Shown one piece after another: positions 48,612-58,128 of a stretch of 64,000 bases of DNA (the stretch's first letter is position 1; each line of letters opens with the position of its first letter). Under the pieces are notes generated by a model. That model was not told where the DNA came from. It did not search any database and worked only from the letters and a program-made list of their open reading frames with translations. The DNA is from an uncultured Flavobacteriales bacterium (lineage in GTDB: Bacteria > Bacteroidota > Bacteroidia > Flavobacteriales > Weeksellaceae), in assembly GCA_937876095.1 (NCBI GenBank), contig CALFIE010000071.1:1-64000 (forward strand), written 5' to 3'. The translations under genes and the position numbers were made by a program.

Positions 48612-49178
48612 ATGAAAAAACTGATCGGCAAATTTATGCTTTGGATTAAAGGTTGGAAAGTCGTATTACAAGGTGATGTAGACAATCTCAATCGGTGTAT
48701 TTTGGTAGTTGCTCCACACACAGCAAACGAAGAATATTTACTCGGGAATTACGCTTATTGGTCACTCGGAAAACCACTCAAAGTCATTATAAAAGATCAG
48801 CACACCAAAGCATGGTACGGTTTTATTGTAAAAGCAATAGGAGGAATTGGTATCGATCGTTCACAAAAAAATGACTTGGTGAATTTTGTAGCCAATGAAT
48901 TCAAAAAATCTGATTTCAGTTTAGTAATCACACCAGAAGGAACCAGAAGTTGGGTACCAAAATGGCGAAAAGGTTTCTATTATATGGCTCTCGCAGCGCA
49001 AGTTCCATTGGTTTTGGCTGCAGGTGATTTCAAGAAAAAAATCGTTTATTTGGGCAAAAAAATTTCTGTAGAAGATCTGAATACCCGTTCTTACGAAAGT
49101 ATTATGGCAGAATTAGAAGAATACTACAAAGGAATCACCCCGAAATATCCCGAAAAGTGGAACCCAAAAATTTATTAA
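48612..49178 (+). CDS. 1-acyl-glycerol-3-phosphate acyltransferase (PlsC-like)
   Basis: A 188-residue lysophospholipid acyltransferase. Motif I is APHTANEEYLLG, in which the usual HxxxxD carries Glu instead of Asp (H-x4-E). Motif III, PEGTRSW, is intact and followed by KWRKGFYYMALAAQVPLVLA. It would acylate a lyso-phospholipid or related lipid at the inner membrane. The substitution in motif I occurs in this subfamily of short enzymes and does not necessarily mean loss of activity. Confidence 0.82.
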   Translation: MKKLIGKFMLWIKGWKVVLQGDVDNLNRCILVVAPHTANEEYLLGNYAYWSLGKPLKVIIKDQHTKAWYGFIVKAIGGIGIDRSQKNDLVNFVANEFKKSDFSLVITPEGTRSWVPKWRKGFYYMALAAQVPLVLAAGDFKKKIVYLGKKISVEDLNTRSYESIMAELEEYYKGITPKYPEKWNPKIY

Positions 49179-49208
49179 ACACGATTTTTTTCTAAAATTT
49201 TGAAAACT

Positions 49209-49637
49209 ATGGAACCAAGCAAAAAACAGGAAATTCTAGACCAACTCAACAATTGGGGAAACATAACTTTGGGCAAAACTTTAGGAATTGTATTTACCGA
49301 TGTTTCAGAAGATTCGCTTACAGCAACCATGCCTGTAACTCCAAAAGTGCATCAACCGTACGGAATTTTACACGGCGGTGCAAGTTGTGCATTGGCAGAA
49401 ACACTCGGTTCATGTTTGTCGTACATCAATCTAGATGTCACCAAAGTAGTACCAGTAGGAACCAACATCAATTCGAATCATTTGAGAAGCAAACGTGACG
49501 GTTTGGTTACAGGAACTGCCACTTTTATAAGAAAAGGTAACACGATGCACGTTTCTCAGATTGAAATTCGAGATGAGAAAGGAGAACTCATCAATCATAC
49601 TACAATGACCAACAATATTATTCCGAGACCAGAATAA
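49209..49637 (+). CDS. PaaI/hotdog-fold thioesterase (MenI-like)
   Basis: A 142-residue hotdog thioesterase from the ATG at 49209. The TTG 9 bp upstream is in frame but less likely. Typical segments are HQPYGILHGGASCALAETLGS with the HGG and catalytic acid, and GTNINSNHLRSKRDGLVTGTA. Its position 9 bp before the isochorismate synthase suggests hydrolysis of 1,4-dihydroxy-2-naphthoyl-CoA in menaquinone synthesis; that substrate is inferred from the neighbour. Confidence 0.85.
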   Translation: MEPSKKQEILDQLNNWGNITLGKTLGIVFTDVSEDSLTATMPVTPKVHQPYGILHGGASCALAETLGSCLSYINLDVTKVVPVGTNINSNHLRSKRDGLVTGTATFIRKGNTMHVSQIEIRDEKGELINHTTMTNNIIPRPE

Positions 49638-49646
49638 AAACAAAAA

Positions 49647-50612
49647 ATGCTCTTCTTTAAACTTCCTTTTCAAGAACAAATTTTTACGACCGATGGAAAT
49701 TCAAATGAAAATGCGGTTCATTTTTTTTCATTTGATAACAAACAAAACATTGGTTTTAAAGGGAATATTAATGAAATTTCGATTGATGAAATATTGACTA
49801 ATGAAATTTTCTCTGAAAATTTAGTGCCAATTCCAAAAAATTTTGAAGAAGAAACACACCAAGATTACACCGAAAAATTAGCCGATGTCATTCATTTCAT
49901 TAATGAAAATAAGCTCGCAAAACTCGTGATTTCCAGACGAAAACTCATCAATTATCATCAAATTTCACTCACCAAAACCTTTCTGAATCTCTGCAAAACT
50001 TTTCCTAATGCTTTCGCATATCTTTTTATTTCTGAAGAAAATTGTTGGATGGGCGCATTTTCTGAACTTTTAGGAAGTTTCAATAAAAAAACCAGTGAAT
50101 TCCAAACGATGAGTTTGGCAGGAACTTTACCGATAAATGAAGAATGGACCAGCAAAGAAATCGAAGAACAGAAGCCAGTTTCTGACTATATTTCAGAAAT
50201 TTTGAAAAAATATTCGGATCAAGTGCAAGTATCTGAAACGTATGATCATATTTCTGGAAACATCAAACATCTGCGAACTGATTTTAGTGAGAAAATAACA
50301 CCGCAAAATCTGGAAAAATTGATTGCAGAATTGCACCCAACTCCTGCAGTTTGTGGTATTCCGAAAGATTTCTGCCAAAATGCGATTCAAAATTTTGAAA
50401 AATATCCACGTGAATTGTATGCAGGTTTTACCAAAATAGAAACCGAAAATGAAATTTACTATTTTGTGAATTTGCGTTGTGCAAAATGGTACAAAAATGC
50501 AGTTCAGATATTTGTAGGTGGTGGAATTACCAAAGACAGTAATCCTGAAAAAGAATGGCAAGAAACCGAACTAAAAGCAGAAGCAATTGCCAAAAATTTG
50601 GCGATTTGCTAG
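49647..50612 (+). CDS. Isochorismate synthase (menaquinone pathway)
   Basis: A 321-residue chorismate-binding enzyme. The C-terminal active-site region is intact: MSLAGTLP, ELHPTPAVCGIP, ELYAGFTKIETE and VGGGITKDSNPEKEW, which hold the Mg and isochorismate residues. It would convert chorismate to isochorismate, the first committed step to menaquinone. The N-terminal part is short. menD is not in the window. Confidence 0.85.
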   Translation: MLFFKLPFQEQIFTTDGNSNENAVHFFSFDNKQNIGFKGNINEISIDEILTNEIFSENLVPIPKNFEEETHQDYTEKLADVIHFINENKLAKLVISRRKLINYHQISLTKTFLNLCKTFPNAFAYLFISEENCWMGAFSELLGSFNKKTSEFQTMSLAGTLPINEEWTSKEIEEQKPVSDYISEILKKYSDQVQVSETYDHISGNIKHLRTDFSEKITPQNLEKLIAELHPTPAVCGIPKDFCQNAIQNFEKYPRELYAGFTKIETENEIYYFVNLRCAKWYKNAVQIFVGGGITKDSNPEKEWQETELKAEAIAKNLAIC

Positions 50613-50809
50613 TATTTTTTCTTGGTCTTCAATTTACTCCAAGTATTCATCACCAATACCAAAATAATCCCAATAATCGCACAAGAAATAGAGAATAGAA
50701 ATTTAGAATTTTCGTCGTCTAAAAAACCAATACTCCAATCTACCGCATAAAGATTTACTCCGATAAATAGGAGGAAAATAATAAGGAAAATTTTATAAAA
50801 TTTTTGCAT
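50609..50809 (-). CDS. Small membrane protein, 66 residues
   Basis: MQKFYKIFLIIFLLFIGVNL is an N-terminal membrane helix, followed by a polar linker (residues 24-35) and a second helix LFSISCAIIGIILVLVMNTW, then a basic end. It lies 9 bp downstream of marC on the same strand and overlaps the isochorismate synthase stop on the other strand by 4 bp. No function known. Confidence 0.65.
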   Translation of the reverse strand: MQKFYKIFLIIFLLFIGVNLYAVDWSIGFLDDENSKFLFSISCAIIGIILVLVMNTWSKLKTKKKY

Positions 50810-50818
50810 TTCTTTTGA

Positions 50819-51415
50819 TTAAAAGTGAATATAACTGGCAAATAATTGCGCAAAATTTTTGGTAAATAATTTGATGGAAATCGCCAACAAAATAATTCCG
50901 AAAACTTTTTGCAACACTTGCAATGTTCCATCTCCCATTTTTGCTTCGAGCCAATTTGCAGATTTCAGCACCAAATATACGAATATTGTATTTAGCAAAA
51001 TCCCAAAAATAATATTAATATCGTGATATTCTGCACGCAAAGATAAGGTAGTAGTCAATGTTCCTGCTCCTGCAATTAGTGGAAACGCAATTGGTACAAT
51101 AGACGCAGATTTGGCTTCGGTATTTTTGTGAATTTCTATACCCAAAATCATTTCTACAGCGATTATGAAAATTACAAATGCTCCTGCAATTGCAAAAGAA
51201 TTCACATCTACTCCTATTAATTTCAAAATATTATTTCCAATAAAAAGGAAAGCAATCATCAAAACACCAGCAACAATTGCTGCTCTTTCTGCTTCTATTT
51301 TACCAAATTTTTGCTTCAGACTTACAATAATTGGTACCGATCCTACAATATCTATTACTGCAAAAAGTACCATACTTGCAGTAAGTGTTTCTTTTAAAGA
51401 AAAATTTTCGAACAT
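50819..51415 (-). CDS. MarC family inner-membrane protein
   Basis: A 198-residue, six-helix membrane protein of the MarC/SnatA family, opening FSLKETLTASMVLFAVIDIVGS. I set the start at the ATG at 51415, because the upstream extension to 51568 is a basic, non-family stretch that runs into batD. Family members include amino-acid exporters, and the function of most is unknown. It follows the Bat operon on the same strand. Confidence 0.88.
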   Translation of the reverse strand: MFENFSLKETLTASMVLFAVIDIVGSVPIIVSLKQKFGKIEAERAAIVAGVLMIAFLFIGNNILKLIGVDVNSFAIAGAFVIFIIAVEMILGIEIHKNTEAKSASIVPIAFPLIAGAGTLTTTLSLRAEYHDINIIFGILLNTIFVYLVLKSANWLEAKMGDGTLQVLQKVFGIILLAISIKLFTKNFAQLFASYIHF

Positions 51416-51431
51416 TTTACAATATTTATGA

Positions 51432-53168
51432 TTATTTACTAATTTGTGAATACACTGAAATAATGGAATCGTACAATTCTTCGATTTTCTCTTCTGTATG
51501 TATAGGTGCGTATTTTTCCATTTGAATTTTCTGCGAAAGACTTCGATATTCTTCAGCAATTTTGGCACCTTTCTTCTCTTCTAAAAAGATTTTGAAATCC
51601 TCTGTAGAATTTGCAGAAATTTGTTTGATGGTTTCGGTTTCTAAATCTGTGTAGGTTGAGAAAAATGTCGTGTAATCTTTATTTTCCTTCAACAATTTTA
51701 AATAATTAAAGTAGTCATTGATATCAGTTGCTAAATTATCTTTAATCATTTTCTCGGTTTCGGCAATGGTAATTATGGGGTTTCGAGAATCATTTTTATC
51801 TGTTTTGGTAAATTCTTTGGTTCTATTTTTAATAAAATAAAAAAAAGTAAAAGTGGCTATTACCAATAGTAAATTCCCTACAATTACTAACCAATTTGTA
51901 TGGTTTTTTTGACTAATTTTCAAATCAGAAGCTTTCAGAATAGGAGTATCTACGGTTTTCAGAACATTATTGGTATACTCATTTACTTTATCTAAAGTAG
52001 ATTTTCCGTCGGAAATTTGTTCAGGTGATAGTACATTTAGAACGACGCTCTTTTTGCCTAAATTTTTATATTCTTGATTATTTGGATCAAAAAAGACAAA
52101 ATCTTGTAAATCAATGGCTAAGTTCCCAATTTTCTTGGGAATTACAATGTACTCTTCTACAATTTCGCCTTTCATTTCGTTTTCTTTCGTGCTGATATTT
52201 TTTTCCAATTTTGGTTTGAAAAATTCATAATCTACAGATGCTTTCAATGCAGGAATTTCCATAGAATTCAAATTACCAGTACCTGTAATTTTCACACGAA
52301 CTTTGACTGGTTTACCTACTTCTACAAACGCTGAATTGGTAAAATGTGACATTACTACTGTAAATTTACCAACGGCATCTTTATAAGAATCGGGCATACC
52401 AACTGGTAATTCCTTCACATTTATTTTCACTTTGTTAGAAGCTATTATGTTGGAATTTTCAGCATTAGCAACAGTTGCAGTAATTGGATTTATCTCGATT
52501 TTACCAGATTCTTTCGGGAAAATCATAAAAACAGCAATCACTTGTGAAGAAATACCAGAATGCGATTCTATTTCAGATTTTTGGTAACTTACAGGTTTTA
52601 CGTTCAGGTTTTGTTGTGGTGAAAATTGGATGTTTTTCACCTTTCTGAAATTATCAAAATCTTTGCTATAGGCTCGCAAAACCGCAATTGTTGGCTGATT
52701 TTCGAACACCTCTTTATCATCTACTTGTAAGTTAAGGTAAATATCGTCTGAATTATTAGCAATCACCGATTTTTTTTCGGCTTCTTTCACCATCACATCA
52801 AAAGGTTCGGTTTTGTAAATTTTTCCGTTTACAGTTACTAGAACTGAACCAATTTTTATTTTCCCTACTTGTTTTGGTGATAATGCATATTGATAAATTA
52901 TTTGATTTATTCGGTTGCCTTTTTGTGCATCTACAATCAGGGTGTTTTGTTCTGAAGCAGTCCCAACAATATTAAATTTAGATAAATCGGGCATCAAAAG
53001 TGGAGTTTCTTGCACCATATTTTCACCACTAATTTCTAAAACTATGGTAAGATTAAAACGCTGATTTTGGTGCAAATCTTTATCTTCGGTTGCAGCAATT
53101 AGGGTAACTTGTCCAAAGGTAATGATGGACGAAAGTAATGATAATATGTACCCTAATTTATGTTTCAT
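51432..53168 (-). CDS. batD: BatD family protein
   Basis: A 578-residue envelope protein. The signal peptide is residues 1-22 (HKLGYILSLLSSIITFGQV). Repeated beta domains with a typical BatD end (FFKPKLEKN, IVIPKKIGNLAIDLQDFVFFDP) precede a transmembrane helix near residue 420 (WLVIVGNLLLVIATFTFFYF) and a cytoplasmic helical tail. BatD belongs to the Bacteroides aerotolerance group. It overlaps batC by 1 bp (TAATG). Confidence 0.9.
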   Translation of the reverse strand: MKHKLGYILSLLSSIITFGQVTLIAATEDKDLHQNQRFNLTIVLEISGENMVQETPLLMPDLSKFNIVGTASEQNTLIVDAQKGNRINQIIYQYALSPKQVGKIKIGSVLVTVNGKIYKTEPFDVMVKEAEKKSVIANNSDDIYLNLQVDDKEVFENQPTIAVLRAYSKDFDNFRKVKNIQFSPQQNLNVKPVSYQKSEIESHSGISSQVIAVFMIFPKESGKIEINPITATVANAENSNIIASNKVKINVKELPVGMPDSYKDAVGKFTVVMSHFTNSAFVEVGKPVKVRVKITGTGNLNSMEIPALKASVDYEFFKPKLEKNISTKENEMKGEIVEEYIVIPKKIGNLAIDLQDFVFFDPNNQEYKNLGKKSVVLNVLSPEQISDGKSTLDKVNEYTNNVLKTVDTPILKASDLKISQKNHTNWLVIVGNLLLVIATFTFFYFIKNRTKEFTKTDKNDSRNPIITIAETEKMIKDNLATDINDYFNYLKLLKENKDYTTFFSTYTDLETETIKQISANSTEDFKIFLEEKKGAKIAEEYRSLSQKIQMEKYAPIHTEEKIEELYDSIISVYSQISK

Positions 53169-53923
53169 TACCAGTCTTTTTCGTTGCTTTCTGGTATTGA
53201 ATAGCCGTTTTTATTAAGAATTCTTCTAGCTGTTTCTTTTTCTTTATCTTCTACCCTATTCATAATTGCTTTTTCTAAATCTTTGGGTAGATTATTGCCA
53301 TTTTTTTCTTGATTATTTTGGTTGGGCTGATTTCCGTTTTCGCCATTACCTTGCTGTTGCTGAGAATTTCCACCAGGTTGTGCATTTTGTTTTGGTTGTT
53401 CTCCTTGCTGATTTTGGTTTTGGTTTTGTTGCTGATTTTCACCTTCTTTTTGGTTATTTTTATCAGCATTTTTTTGATTTTGTTGCTGTTGCTTTTGTTT
53501 TAATTTGGCAATTTCATAATTTTTCCTGATGCTTTCATTGGTTGGATCCAATTTCAAGGATTTTTTATACAGTTCTGCAGCTTTATCTAGATTTTTGGTT
53601 TGCATATAACTGTTTGCCATATTGTACAAAGAAGCCACTTTATCTGGCTTATTAACCGCTAATTTTTGTGCTTTCTCATATTCTGCTTTAGCTTCATCGT
53701 ACATTTTTCTTTTATATAGAGCATTACCAAGATTGTAATGTGCGGTAAAATCTTTTTGATTAAGTTCTGCTGCTTTCAAATAATTAGTTGAGGAAGATTC
53801 GTAGTTTTTTTGATTAAAATCACGATTTCCCTCATGTATCAAAGAATTATAACTACGTTGTGCAGAAATTTCGACGCTGTAAAATAGTACTAAAAACGAT
53901 ATGAAAATTTGAAAATACTTCAT
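53168..53923 (-). CDS. batC: BatC-type TPR protein
   Basis: A 251-residue protein from the ATG at 53923 (MKYFQIFISFLVLFYSVEIS, a signal peptide). Tetratricopeptide repeats occupy about residues 28-130 (NYLKAAELNQKDFTAHYNLG, KAEYEKAQKLA, AAELYKKSLKLDPTNE). A Gln/Asn-rich low-complexity tract (145-215) and a short basic end follow. The region upstream to 54025 lacks protein character. It connects BatB and BatD in the complex by family analogy. Confidence 0.88.
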   Translation of the reverse strand: MKYFQIFISFLVLFYSVEISAQRSYNSLIHEGNRDFNQKNYESSSTNYLKAAELNQKDFTAHYNLGNALYKRKMYDEAKAEYEKAQKLAVNKPDKVASLYNMANSYMQTKNLDKAAELYKKSLKLDPTNESIRKNYEIAKLKQKQQQQNQKNADKNNQKEGENQQQNQNQNQQGEQPKQNAQPGGNSQQQQGNGENGNQPNQNNQEKNGNNLPKDLEKAIMNRVEDKEKETARRILNKNGYSIPESNEKDW

Positions 53924-54027
53924 CTTTGCAAAATTATCTCTTTCTATCCGAAAAAGAAATTTTGAAATTGTTAAAATTCGGTTAAATATTATAAAAAAAA
54001 CACTCGATAACATACAGTAATTCACAA

Positions 54028-55035
54028 TTATATGTTAAAATCTCTTTTCGGATTACCTAAATAAATGATGAAAAATAACAGCAAAGATATTGCCAAAAAG
54101 TATTGAAAATGGTGAATTGCTGTTTCAGATTTTACAAAACTTTCAACACCTGCAGATTTTTGTCGAAGTTCGTTGGTAATCTTAGCAACTGCACCATCTG
54201 CTTGATTGCCATCTATGTAAATTCCACCTGTTGAAGAAGCCATATTTTCTAATGCTTTGGTTTGTCTTTTAGAGATAACTGTTTCTCCGTTTCCATCATA
54301 CTTATAGCCCATCAATTGACCAAAAAGATATATCGGAATTGGAGCACCTTCTTCGGTACCAATTCCAACGGAAGTAATGGTAATTCCTTGTTTTTTTGCT
54401 TCTTTGATTGCTGCATCTTCATTCCCTTCATTATCTTCGCCATCACTTATCAATACTACATTTTTAGCACCTTTTGTTACGTTTCTAAATTTTTCTGCTG
54501 CAACTTGTATTCCTTTTAAAAAATCGGTGCCTTGTATTTGTACGACATTGGTCTCTAAACCACTTATGTACATTTCTGCAGAAGTATAATCAGTTGTAAG
54601 TGGCATAATTGAATTGGCTTCACCTGCAAAAACCACAATTCCTACTTTATCATTGCTCATATTTTGCATGGTTCTCACCAAAATATTTTTGGCTTGCTCT
54701 AATCTACTAGGTGCAATATCTTGCGTATTCATAGAATTAGACAAATCGAGCAAAAAGACTACACTATTGGTTTTTTGTAATGTTTTTACTTCTTGCTTTC
54801 CACTTAGGAAATCGACTACAGATAAAACCAAAAACAAAGTTGCAAGCAAATAAAGTACTGGGAAAATGGTAGAAAAATAAGAATTTTTATCAAACAATTG
54901 CATTTGGAATCGCTCTTCTGCAAATCGCAATCTGCGCTCTTTACGCCATTTTTTAAATCTAAAAATGAAGATTGCAAGCAGCGGCAAAAGCAACAGCAAC
55001 AGTAAATACCAACTATTTCCGAAAGTCCAATTCAT
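54028..55035 (-). CDS. batB: BatB: VWA-domain membrane protein
   Basis: A 335-residue protein. A transmembrane helix lies at residues 8-26, another at about 58-77, then a von Willebrand A domain whose MIDAS is DLSNSMNTQD (about 95-104), with TDYTSAEMYISG and ISDGEDNEGNED. A C-terminal membrane helix is near 310-328. Partner of BatA in the aerotolerance complex. The 211 bp before it holds a dispersed-repeat copy. Confidence 0.92.
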   Translation of the reverse strand: MNWTFGNSWYLLLLLLLPLLAIFIFRFKKWRKERRLRFAEERFQMQLFDKNSYFSTIFPVLYLLATLFLVLSVVDFLSGKQEVKTLQKTNSVVFLLDLSNSMNTQDIAPSRLEQAKNILVRTMQNMSNDKVGIVVFAGEANSIMPLTTDYTSAEMYISGLETNVVQIQGTDFLKGIQVAAEKFRNVTKGAKNVVLISDGEDNEGNEDAAIKEAKKQGITITSVGIGTEEGAPIPIYLFGQLMGYKYDGNGETVISKRQTKALENMASSTGGIYIDGNQADGAVAKITNELRQKSAGVESFVKSETAIHHFQYFLAISLLLFFIIYLGNPKRDFNI

Positions 55036-55073
55036 TATTAATTATAACAATTTAGTACAAAAAATATTATTAA

Positions 55074-55220
55074 CCTCAAAAGTAACAAAAGCGATACTTT
55101 ATTATTTTAAAATTTTAAGATATTATAACACCACACATTGAGAACACAAAAGTTTGAAATCCAAAAGATTTCAAATTGAAACTCTTTTATTTTTTTGCTT
55201 CAAATTTTCGATTTGCGTTG
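55074..55220. repeat. Dispersed intergenic repeat, inverted copy C
   Basis: The 34-bp core at 55140-55173 (GAGAACACAAAAGTTTGAAAT, shown in part) is the reverse complement of 28714-28747 at 32 of 34 positions. Matching end motifs (AAAAGTAACAAAAGCG at the left, TTTTCGATTTGCG at the right) cover most of the gap between batB and batA. Confidence 0.72.
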
Positions 55221-55246
55221 AATAAAAAATCTCTACTACTCATTTT

Positions 55247-56251
55247 TTAATTTAAAAATTTATAAAAAATCCAGCGCAAAAAAGCATCTATCAACAATAC
55301 AACAATTGCAACCAACAAAAATAACCGGAAATATTCTTGATAATTGTATAATTTGATGGATTTGATATCTGATTTTTCCAACATGTTGATATCATCATAC
55401 ACTTGTTGCAAACTCGCATTAGAAGTTGCTCTGAAATATTTCCCACCAGTAGATTCCGCAATTTCACGCAAGGTTGGTTCGTCTATCTTCACTTCGGCTT
55501 CTGTAAAAACCAAATCTCCAAAAATATCGGTTTGTGTTGGCATCAGTGCAAAACCATTGGTTCCAATTCCTATAGTGTATACTTTTATATTATTATTTTT
55601 TGCTAATTCTGCAGCAACTTGTGGTGGCATTGCATTTTCTATCGTATTCACACCATCGGTCATCAAAATAACAATTTTAGATTTTGCTTTGCTATTTTTC
55701 AAGTGACTCACTGCAACCGAAAGTCCTTCTCCGATTGCAGTTCCTGGTTGCAAACCTGCAGGATTTAGATTGGCAAGTTCTTCGGTTAAAACTTGGTGAT
55801 CGGTAGTAACCGGAACTTTGGTATAGGCTTCTCCTGTGTAGATTACAACTCCAATTCTATCATTTGGTCTTTTGTCTACAAATTTTTGAGCGATGGATTT
55901 CAGTGCAGTTAATCTATCTGGTTCAAGATCTTTGGCTAACATACTGTAAGAAACGTCTACTGCAAGCATAATATCTATACCTTTGGTATCATCTTGGTTG
56001 GTAGAAACGGTGTAAGTTCTTGGTCTTGCCAAAGCAATTATGAGAGCAGAAAGCAGCACATATTTTGAAATTTTTAGCAACCAAAGTACAAAGTTGATAC
56101 CTGCAGATTCGTGCATATATTGCACTGATGGAACTTTGACTCCTGCTTTCTTTTTTTTGGTCAAATCTCTGAAAATCAATGGAATAAAAAGAAAAAACAG
56201 TAGCAAAAACCACGGACTGTAAAACTCAAAATTGACAAAATCTGTATTCAT
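55247..56251 (-). CDS. batA: BatA: VWA-domain membrane protein
   Basis: A 334-residue protein: an N-terminal helix (residues 11-27), a second near 58-75, a VWA domain with MIDAS DVSYSMLAKDL at about 99-109, PVTTDHQVLTEELANLNPAG and LMTDGVNT, and a C-terminal helix ending near residue 328. It forms a Bat complex with BatB. It is 211 bp upstream of batB and 9 bp after the next gene. Confidence 0.92.
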   Translation of the reverse strand: MNTDFVNFEFYSPWFLLLFFLFIPLIFRDLTKKKKAGVKVPSVQYMHESAGINFVLWLLKISKYVLLSALIIALARPRTYTVSTNQDDTKGIDIMLAVDVSYSMLAKDLEPDRLTALKSIAQKFVDKRPNDRIGVVIYTGEAYTKVPVTTDHQVLTEELANLNPAGLQPGTAIGEGLSVAVSHLKNSKAKSKIVILMTDGVNTIENAMPPQVAAELAKNNNIKVYTIGIGTNGFALMPTQTDIFGDLVFTEAEVKIDEPTLREIAESTGGKYFRATSNASLQQVYDDINMLEKSDIKSIKLYNYQEYFRLFLLVAIVVLLIDAFLRWIFYKFLN

Positions 56252-56260
56252 ACTGCTTTT

Positions 56261-57187
56261 CTATACGCCGGTTCTTAGGAGTTCGGCTTCTATTTCTTGG
56301 GTAGATTGTTTCACTACGGTTTTTATTTGCTCGAAATCGATCTCCATCATTTCCTTATTAGGAAAGACTTTGGCAAATTTCACCAAATCGCCTCGTAAAA
56401 ATATTTTTTCTATAATTTCTTCGTTTCCTTGTGAAATGGCATTGTTTTTTTTCATCACTTCAATCAAATCATCAGTTAAAAGTACATCTGCAGGAATCCG
56501 GTATTGTTTGGTAATGAAATTTCTGGTAATATCTATCAATTCTACATAAAACGAACGATAATCTCCCTGTTCTATGTATTTCTTTTTGCGGAGTACTTCT
56601 AATTCTTTTAAGGTTTGGTTGGTTTGTTCTTTTGGAGTATTTTTCGGTCTTTTTACATATTTCAGGAAGGCAATTATCAAAATAATTAATGCAATTATTC
56701 CTAAAATTCCCAAAACATACCATTTGTACATCTGCCAATAATCATTCCAAGTCAATTTCACTTCTTTGTTGTTCATAATGTCGTTCAACTGATCGCTTGC
56801 TTGAGCCGAATTATAAACATCTATGGTATAAGGAATGGTTTTCTGCGGAACTCCATCTATCAAAAATTCGAGTTCGGGAATGGTATAAGTACCTTCATCA
56901 AAAATTTGGAAATCGATATTTCTGGAATACAAGTCTTTACCTTGTGAAATATCATCTTTCAGAACTTCAAAATGATAAGGCAACAATTTGTTTTTGGGAG
57001 CGGCAACTATATTTTTGCTTTGCAAATTATTGATCGAAATCTGCAATTGTACCACTTCTCCTAATTGCACCCTGTTTTTGGATAAGTGCGAAGAAAGTAC
57101 CTGCGAAAAAGAAATCCCAAAAACCAAAAGCGCTAAAAAGCACCCAAATTTTCGACCAAAATTTTGCCAAATTTCATTCCATTTCAT
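56261..57187 (-). CDS. BatD-like/oxygen-tolerance operon membrane protein
   Basis: A 308-residue protein with a signal peptide (about to residue 30, GISFSQ). A BatD-like beta domain (RVQLGEVVQLQISINNLQ) is followed by a transmembrane helix at about 155-178 and a cytoplasmic helical end with FLRGDLVKFAKVFPNKEMMEIDFEQ, which is common to Bat operons. It lies between DUF58 and BatA (6 and 9 bp gaps). Exact role unknown. Confidence 0.75.
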   Translation of the reverse strand: MKWNEIWQNFGRKFGCFLALLVFGISFSQVLSSHLSKNRVQLGEVVQLQISINNLQSKNIVAAPKNKLLPYHFEVLKDDISQGKDLYSRNIDFQIFDEGTYTIPELEFLIDGVPQKTIPYTIDVYNSAQASDQLNDIMNNKEVKLTWNDYWQMYKWYVLGILGIIALIILIIAFLKYVKRPKNTPKEQTNQTLKELEVLRKKKYIEQGDYRSFYVELIDITRNFITKQYRIPADVLLTDDLIEVMKKNNAISQGNEEIIEKIFLRGDLVKFAKVFPNKEMMEIDFEQIKTVVKQSTQEIEAELLRTGV

Positions 57188-57193
57188 ACCACC

Positions 57194-58075
57194 TTATTTA
57201 TTTTTTCTAAAATACTGATACAAAAACCTGGAATAATCATCACCAGTATTCATATTCAGAAAACTGGCAGAGGAATTTTCAAACTGTTCTTCTACCCTTT
57301 TTATTTGTTGTTTTTTGGCTTCTGCAAAATCATAACGCCACCTTTTATCAGATGTATTTACCCAAATTTGTTCGCCCGTTTCTGCATCTCTGAAAAGCGC
57401 ATAACCAACATCGGGAATTTCATTGTCTTTTTCATCATAAATTCTCAGTCCCAAAACCTGGTGTTTCTTAGATGAAATTCTCAAAATTTTAGAATTGAAT
57501 TGATCCTCAAAATCAGAGAACATAAAAACCAAAGATTTTTTCTTGAAAACGCTCATCATATATTCCAGTGCGGCATCAACATTAGAAATTGCTGGTACAT
57601 AATCTGCCGTCAAAATAGTGGCAATTATGGCTAAAATATGTTTTCTCCCTTTTTTTGGCGGAATTACTTTGTACACTTTGTCGGCGAACAAAATCAGCCC
57701 GACTTTATCGTTATTTCCTACCGCCGAAAATCCCAAACTTGCCGAAATTTCTGCTACAAATTCCCTTTTCAACTGGGTTTTGGTACCATAATCCATAGAT
57801 GCAGAAATATCTATGAGCAACATCATGGTAAGTTCCCGCTCTTCTTCCATCACTTTTACAAAAGGTTCCCGAAATCTGGCGGTTTTGTTCCAGTCTATTC
57901 GTCGGATTTCATCGCCAAATTGGTACGGTCGAACTTCAGAAAAAGTCATACCTTGTCCTTTGAAAGCACTGTGATATTGCCCCATCAATGTAGATTCGGA
58001 CTTTTTGCGAGTCCGAATTTCTATCTGCTTTACTTTTTTTACAATATCTCTGATCTGCATCGCAGAATTTTTCAA
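57194..58075 (-). CDS. DUF58 domain protein
   Basis: A 293-residue soluble protein of the DUF58 family, typical partner of MoxR ATPases. The diagnostic segment is GQGMTFSEVRPYQFGDEIRRIDWNKTARFREPFVK (in two parts around residues 34-68, total about 35 residues, not written out here as one motif beyond this) together with a VWA-like core with LLIDISASMDYG. Position between the zinc-ribbon/repeat insertion and the BatD-like gene fits the Bat operon. Confidence 0.9.
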   Translation of the reverse strand: MKNSAMQIRDIVKKVKQIEIRTRKKSESTLMGQYHSAFKGQGMTFSEVRPYQFGDEIRRIDWNKTARFREPFVKVMEEERELTMMLLIDISASMDYGTKTQLKREFVAEISASLGFSAVGNNDKVGLILFADKVYKVIPPKKGRKHILAIIATILTADYVPAISNVDAALEYMMSVFKKKSLVFMFSDFEDQFNSKILRISSKKHQVLGLRIYDEKDNEIPDVGYALFRDAETGEQIWVNTSDKRWRYDFAEAKKQQIKRVEEQFENSSASFLNMNTGDDYSRFLYQYFRKNK

Positions 58076-58128
58076 TTTTTAGAAATTAATATATTTTTAG
58101 CACACCATTTTCGTTTACATTCACTTGC

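Noticed and set aside
48614..48760. Loss of acyltransferase activity because motif I is HxxxxE
   Set aside because: Motif III PEGTRS is intact and conservative Asp-to-Glu changes occur in related short acyltransferases, so I do not call it inactive.
51416..51568. N-terminal extension of MarC to 51568
   Set aside because: Residues before MFENFSL are basic and unlike MarC, and would overlap the batD 3' end; start set at 51415.
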